NCBI GenBank assembly: GCA_017427165.1
Contig: JAFRTK010000093.1
Span: 1-64,000, forward strand
Reading direction: 5' to 3'
DNA: 64,000 nt
Source: Clostridia bacterium
GTDB lineage: Bacteria > Bacillota > Clostridia > Christensenellales > Aristaeellaceae
Shown piece by piece: positions 62,689 to 64,000 of this stretch. The notes below the pieces were generated by a model. The model was not told the DNA's origin and made no database searches. It worked only from the letters and a program-made list of their open reading frames with translations. The number at the start of each line of letters is the position of its first letter. Position 1 is the stretch's first letter. Both the position numbers and the translations under genes were made by a program.

Positions 62689-62722
62689 GGCTGCCTCATC
62701 TAAGAGTGAGGCAGCCTTTTTT
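62689..62722 (+). terminator. Terminator of xylB-nrdR
   Basis: GGCTGCCTCA pairs with TGAGGCAGCC around an eight-base loop, then TTTTTT. Confidence 0.93.
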
Positions 62723-62809
62723 GTATCGAGATAATTGATTGGATCATTAAGGCAATATGTGAATAGACGCCCAATAATTCGCGTATATGTTTCACTTGAG
62801 ATGATGGAT

Positions 62810-63307
62810 TTATTCAGGCTTTTGCTGATGGAGACTGTTAAGAATTTCTTTCATACTTGGATTCATCATGAGCAATTCAAATGATGATATCCCGTATATA
62901 TTTTTGTTGTGAACATTGCATTTATAATGCAATAATAGTTTCAGGATGTCCGTGTTATCACCAACATAGAACGAAGGATTGTTTCCATTCTGATCTATTA
63001 AATTAGGATCTGCACCATTTTCAAGAAGCATCTCTACAATCTGCCTGTTGCGATTCATAACAGCTGCATGCAAAGGGGAATAACCTTTATTATCCTGAAT
63101 GTTTATGTCAGCCTTATGTTCAATCAAGGTTTTAACAAGATTGGGGTAATTATACAAGCTACTATGAATTAGGAGCGTTCTTCCGTCTCTACCCGTCACA
63201 TTGATATCATCTGCTTTTGAAATGAACATTAAGGCTGCGTTTTCCACATCTTCTCTTTTTGCCATCATCATAATCGACAGATTATCAACAACGTTTGCTC
63301 TTTTCAT
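62810..63307 (-). CDS. Ankyrin repeat protein
   Basis: A 165-aa soluble protein with about four ankyrin repeats: GRTLLIHSSLYNYPNLVKTL, GYSPLHAAVMNRNRQIVEML with ENGADPNLIDQNGN, and a degenerate third and fourth (SFYVGDNTDILKLLLHYKCN; SSFELLMMNPSMKEIL). It is AT-rich and uses codons unlike the rest of the window. In polymorphic-toxin loci such ankyrin proteins serve as immunity or adaptor proteins; here that is only suggested by the next genes. Confidence 0.85.
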   Translation of the reverse strand: MKRANVVDNLSIMMMAKREDVENAALMFISKADDINVTGRDGRTLLIHSSLYNYPNLVKTLIEHKADINIQDNKGYSPLHAAVMNRNRQIVEMLLENGADPNLIDQNGNNPSFYVGDNTDILKLLLHYKCNVHNKNIYGISSFELLMMNPSMKEILNSLHQQKPE

Positions 63308-63444
63308 CGTCTTATTCCTTTTTTACCAAAAGACATTAATGAAGAATATTGAAGTACTTATCATTTCGAATCCAAAACAAATATATAACTGCATATTTCT
63401 TTCTTTTCCAATGATGAAATATAGCTGAGAGCTTTTTGACAACT

Positions 63445-63675
63445 TTACCGAGCATTCTCTGCGGGCAAAAGAGTGAAGTCAATCTTATAATTCCAGAAGG
63501 CATAAATGTATTCGTCATTCGTGTTCAAGACATCACCACCCAGTATTGTAAAGTTTCCTTCTTCAAAAATATAGCTAATAGCAGCTAAAACCTCCTTATA
63601 GGACAATATAATCTCTCCCATCAATTCTCGCGTTCGGCCAATACCCAGTTGATCGTATAATAATTTTTCAATCAT
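63445..63675 (-). CDS. Small immunity-like protein
   Basis: A 76-aa protein. The phrase FTILGGDVLNTNDEYIYAFWN followed by the C-terminal strand resembles small immunity proteins (Imm40-like) of polymorphic toxin systems, but I cannot verify this. ATG at 63675 is chosen because GGAG lies nine bases upstream; two earlier in-frame ATGs lack a site. AT-rich like its neighbours. Confidence 0.55.
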   Translation of the reverse strand: MIEKLLYDQLGIGRTRELMGEIILSYKEVLAAISYIFEEGNFTILGGDVLNTNDEYIYAFWNYKIDFTLLPAENAR

Positions 63676-63790
63676 GATCGCCATCTCCATAAAAACGAGT
63701 GAAGGGAAAAAGCAGGTGCTTGTTCGGTAGGACGCTTGAACCCAGATATGCTCAGCATTTACCTGATGTCACTTTTTCGCCCCATTCCAA

Positions 63791-64000
63791 TTATTTCTTT
63801 TGAAACAAATGCATATTTTCTGTGCGCCATTGAACAAATGCTGCTTCCAATTTTTCGCTGTCTTCTGCTGTCTTCAGCAATTGTTTTACTCTAGTATTCA
63901 GTTTTTCTAAAACATATGGCATATATGGACATTTTGATAATGACTGAAAAAACAATTCTGCTGCGGTATACGCCTCCGGCATATGGTGCAGATACACCTC
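63791..64000 (-). CDS. Partial protein, N-terminus beyond window
   Basis: The frame stays open to the window edge, so only the C-terminal 69 residues are visible. They are helical and charged (LEKLNTRVKQLLKTAEDSEKL, AAFVQWRTENMHLFQKK). No family is recognisable. Its end lies about 115 bases from the small immunity-like gene on the same strand. Confidence 0.5.
   Translation of the reverse strand, partial: EVYLHHMPEAYTAAELFFQSLSKCPYMPYVLEKLNTRVKQLLKTAEDSEKLEAAFVQWRTENMHLFQKK

Overview
The window is GC-rich bacterial DNA from a Bacillota (Clostridia-type) organism. The evidence is RNase P RNA of the bacterial A type, consensus TTGACA/TATAAT promoters with 16-19 bp spacers, strong GGAGG ribosome sites with frequent GTG and TTG starts, many Sec signal peptides, lipoprotein and L,D-transpeptidase envelope genes, a PrsA-like foldase, DegV, HelD, NrdR, and Clostridial ABC sugar uptake systems lacking a local ATPase. 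The signal peptides (MKKxLALxLAL...SFAxAE) and the plant-fibre genes suggest an uncultured gut or rumen fibre degrader. A Christensenellales-like placement is only a guess.

Layout. 1-623: seven tRNAs on the minus strand behind one consensus promoter. 732-4590: traX, rnpB with promoter and terminator, a BTAD-type regulator whose C-terminus looks like a decayed GGDEF domain, and purine nucleoside phosphorylase. 4618-12725: a small secreted protein, a clostripain-family protease, a YcxB-like membrane protein, tRNA-Leu(CAA), a MurG-type glycosyltransferase, a Nudix hydrolase, and an aminotransferase plus HMGL-type (Re-citrate-synthase-like) operon. 12906-16894: envelope genes (PrsA-like lipoprotein lacking both parvulin histidines, an anchored extracellular protein, a YkuD transpeptidase). 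17049-21609: a heterodimeric ABC exporter and DegV.

21720-41519 is the centre of interest, an L-arabinan utilisation locus. One arm (secreted GH43 endo-arabinanase, 77-aa membrane protein, LacI regulator) is divergent from a long plus-strand operon: 985-aa solute-binding protein, MalF/MalG pair 1, NHL-TPR-YIP1 membrane protein, DUF5696-like secreted protein, MalF/MalG pair 2, second solute-binding protein, LamG-like secreted protein, cytosolic GH43 exo-enzyme and GH51 arabinofuranosidase. The proposed flow is extracellular cutting of arabinan, capture and import of oligomers by two transporters that must borrow an ATPase, then cytosolic release of L-arabinose. The shared intergenic region carries three TTAAC repeats at exact 12-bp spacing forming overlapping dyads, a likely operator.

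41735-44699: an ECF sigma / anti-sigma pair with a secreted binding-protein-like gene. 44799-51889 (minus): small soluble enzymes (phosphoesterase, GNATs, HD protein, two SAM methyltransferases, P-loop kinase, MerR regulator with a textbook 19-bp-spacer promoter, adenosine-deaminase-family protein). 52156-57074: CE1-like esterase, amylosucrase-family GH13 enzyme and a Cys-rich glycosidase-like protein with a LacI-type operator. 57343-62674: HelD, a secreted alpha/beta hydrolase, a zinc ribbon protein, xylulokinase and NrdR. 62720-64000 changes abruptly to AT-rich sequence with an ankyrin protein, an immunity-like small protein and a gene cut by the window edge, which looks like an acquired island.
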